The position numbers were made by a program, and so were the translations under genes. The notes under the pieces are model-generated. The model was not told the origin of the DNA, searched no databases, and saw only the letters and a program-made list of their open reading frames with translations. From positions 1-64,000 of the forward strand of contig NZ_KE384529.1 in assembly GCF_000426485.1 (NCBI RefSeq): a stretch of DNA of 64,000 bases. Reading direction: 5' to 3'. This document shows positions 63,196 through 64,000 of this stretch, in pieces (positions within the stretch are counted from its first letter, which is position 1; the number at the start of each line of letters is the position of its first letter). This DNA is from Indolivaga capnocytophagoides DSM 22835. Its GTDB lineage: Bacteria > Bacteroidota > Bacteroidia > Bacteroidales > Dysgonomonadaceae.

Positions 63196-64000
63196 TACAG
63201 CTCAAGTATAGACTCAACCTCTTTGAGCCATCTGCTGTAATCAAAGCGGCTCAGGCATTCCTCATGTGTTCTTACATAATGAGCTCTCAAGGAAGGATCA
63301 TCCAACACCTTCTTCATTGCCTGATATACGCCCTCTTGGCTATTTTCTGTCAGGATACCATATTTCCCATGTCCAACCACATCCTCGGGACCTCCGCATT
63401 GAGTAGTGATTACAGGCGTACCCAAAGTTATAGATTCCAGTAAGGTCAGAGCAAAACTCTCTCGCGAAGATGGACATAAAAACCAATCAGCATTTTTCAT
63501 AAAAGGAAAAGGATTATCAACCCGTCCCAACATAAACACCTCTTGTTCTAAGCCTCTATTCTTAACCTGATTCTGTAAATTATCGAACTCCATACCATCA
63601 CCCAAAATAGTAACATTAAGTTTATATCCTTCCGATAGTAATCGTTCTACAGCCTGAATCACTCTATCAACTGTTTTCTCATATGACAAACGTATAACTA
63701 CAATAAACTTCAGACCCTCTACTTCTTTTCTCACTAACTGCTCTTCGGCTTTCTTTACAATATTGGATAAATCCAAAGCATTGTATAAAACAATCAGCTC
63801 TTTTTGCGACTTGCCTCTATGATAAATATTGATATACCCCTCTTTCGAAGAATCCGACACACACACAACTTTGTTATATTTATCAAAAGACCGAGCCATT
63901 TTCACTATTTGAAGTCTGTTTAAAGTATAGCCTAGCCATTCTCTTACTGAATGACTTGTATAATTACGAACAAAAGGTTGATTTTGAATCCAAAGCACCT
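63192..64000 (-). CDS. GT4 glycosyltransferase, C-terminal part (5' end outside window)
   Basis: About 269 residues are visible and the frame stays open to the window edge, so the N-terminal acceptor domain is missing. The donor domain has IVVIRLSYEKTVDRVIQAVERLL, a GDG loop, GRVDNPFPFMKNADWFL and SSRESFALTLLESITLGTP with the two Glu residues of GT4 enzymes. Probably adds a sugar to a surface glycan. Ends convergently with nth, overlapping by 4 bp. Confidence 0.85.
   Translation of the reverse strand, partial: VLWIQNQPFVRNYTSHSVREWLGYTLNRLQIVKMARSFDKYNKVVCVSDSSKEGYINIYHRGKSQKELIVLYNALDLSNIVKKAEEQLVRKEVEGLKFIVVIRLSYEKTVDRVIQAVERLLSEGYKLNVTILGDGMEFDNLQNQVKNRGLEQEVFMLGRVDNPFPFMKNADWFLCPSSRESFALTLLESITLGTPVITTQCGGPEDVVGHGKYGILTENSQEGVYQAMKKVLDDPSLRAHYVRTHEECLSRFDYSRWLKEVESILELY

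Overview
This window is an AT-rich stretch of a chromosome from a member of the Bacteroidota, most likely order Bacteroidales. A Dysgonomonas-like gut or termite-gut lineage would fit, but I cannot prove the genus from sequence alone. The grounds are family-level: type IX secretion genes (PorD-, PorE- and plug-type proteins), a lipoprotein-type TamA (TamL), a bacteroidetal glycogen cluster, an M56 peptidase fused to a TonB C-terminal domain beside a BlaI-type repressor, a GH95 plus GH3 glycan-degrading pair, and many promoters of the TAnnTTTG (-7) type. I see no rRNA, tRNA, CRISPR array, intact insertion sequence or prophage.

Layout. 1-3190: the 3' part of a GH95 alpha-L-fucosidase and a secreted GH3 beta-glucosidase. 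3231-6407: an ArnT/PMT-like glycosyltransferase divergent from a DPM1-like GT2 and a duplicated LABN-domain membrane protein, probably one lipid-linked-sugar or envelope-glycan module. 6473-17789: a five-gene glycogen cluster on the minus strand, in transcription order debranching enzyme, GT4, a GH57 protein that has lost its nucleophile, a 1414-residue glycogen synthase/phosphorylase fusion, and branching enzyme. 17988-27187: rRNA methyltransferase, TamL, TrmD, a polyprenol-phosphate-sugar synthase, an orphan terminase-small-subunit-like gene and Mfd. 27224-32009: M56-TonB/BlaI pair, then porD and porE. 32222-39159: two small lipoproteins, an HD hydrolase, recR with four following genes, and a YciO/Sua5 protein overlapping a pentapeptide-repeat protein. 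39347-43195: clc-fmt-aroB. 43275-52255 (minus): a giant alpha-2-macroglobulin-like protein, a T9SS plug protein and an ABC-F ATPase. 52476-55571: a DMT protein and the lysC-lysA pair. 55774-64000: GT2, exosortase, outer-membrane protein, LptC, PpiD-like foldase, endonuclease III and a partial GT4.

The least ordinary content is intergenic. Two dispersed repeat families run through the window. Family 1 is about 80-95 bp. It has a palindromic head (AGGTCTnAGACCT), a central hairpin whose arms change together between copies, and a conserved tail (TCATTAAATACTT). At least eight copies or partial copies occur, often starting exactly on the TAA stop codon of a gene, or filling the 5' leader between a TAnnTTTG promoter and a start codon. 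Family 2 is about 53 bp, bounded by AAAAAGGTnAC and GTnACCTTTT, and some copies carry a TACTTTTG promoter box. Together they look like small non-autonomous elements or structured leader modules that punctuate transcription units. Coding positions come from translation and family motifs. Where a reading frame opened on TTG or GTG and a better ATG lay just inside, I moved the start and say so in the entry.
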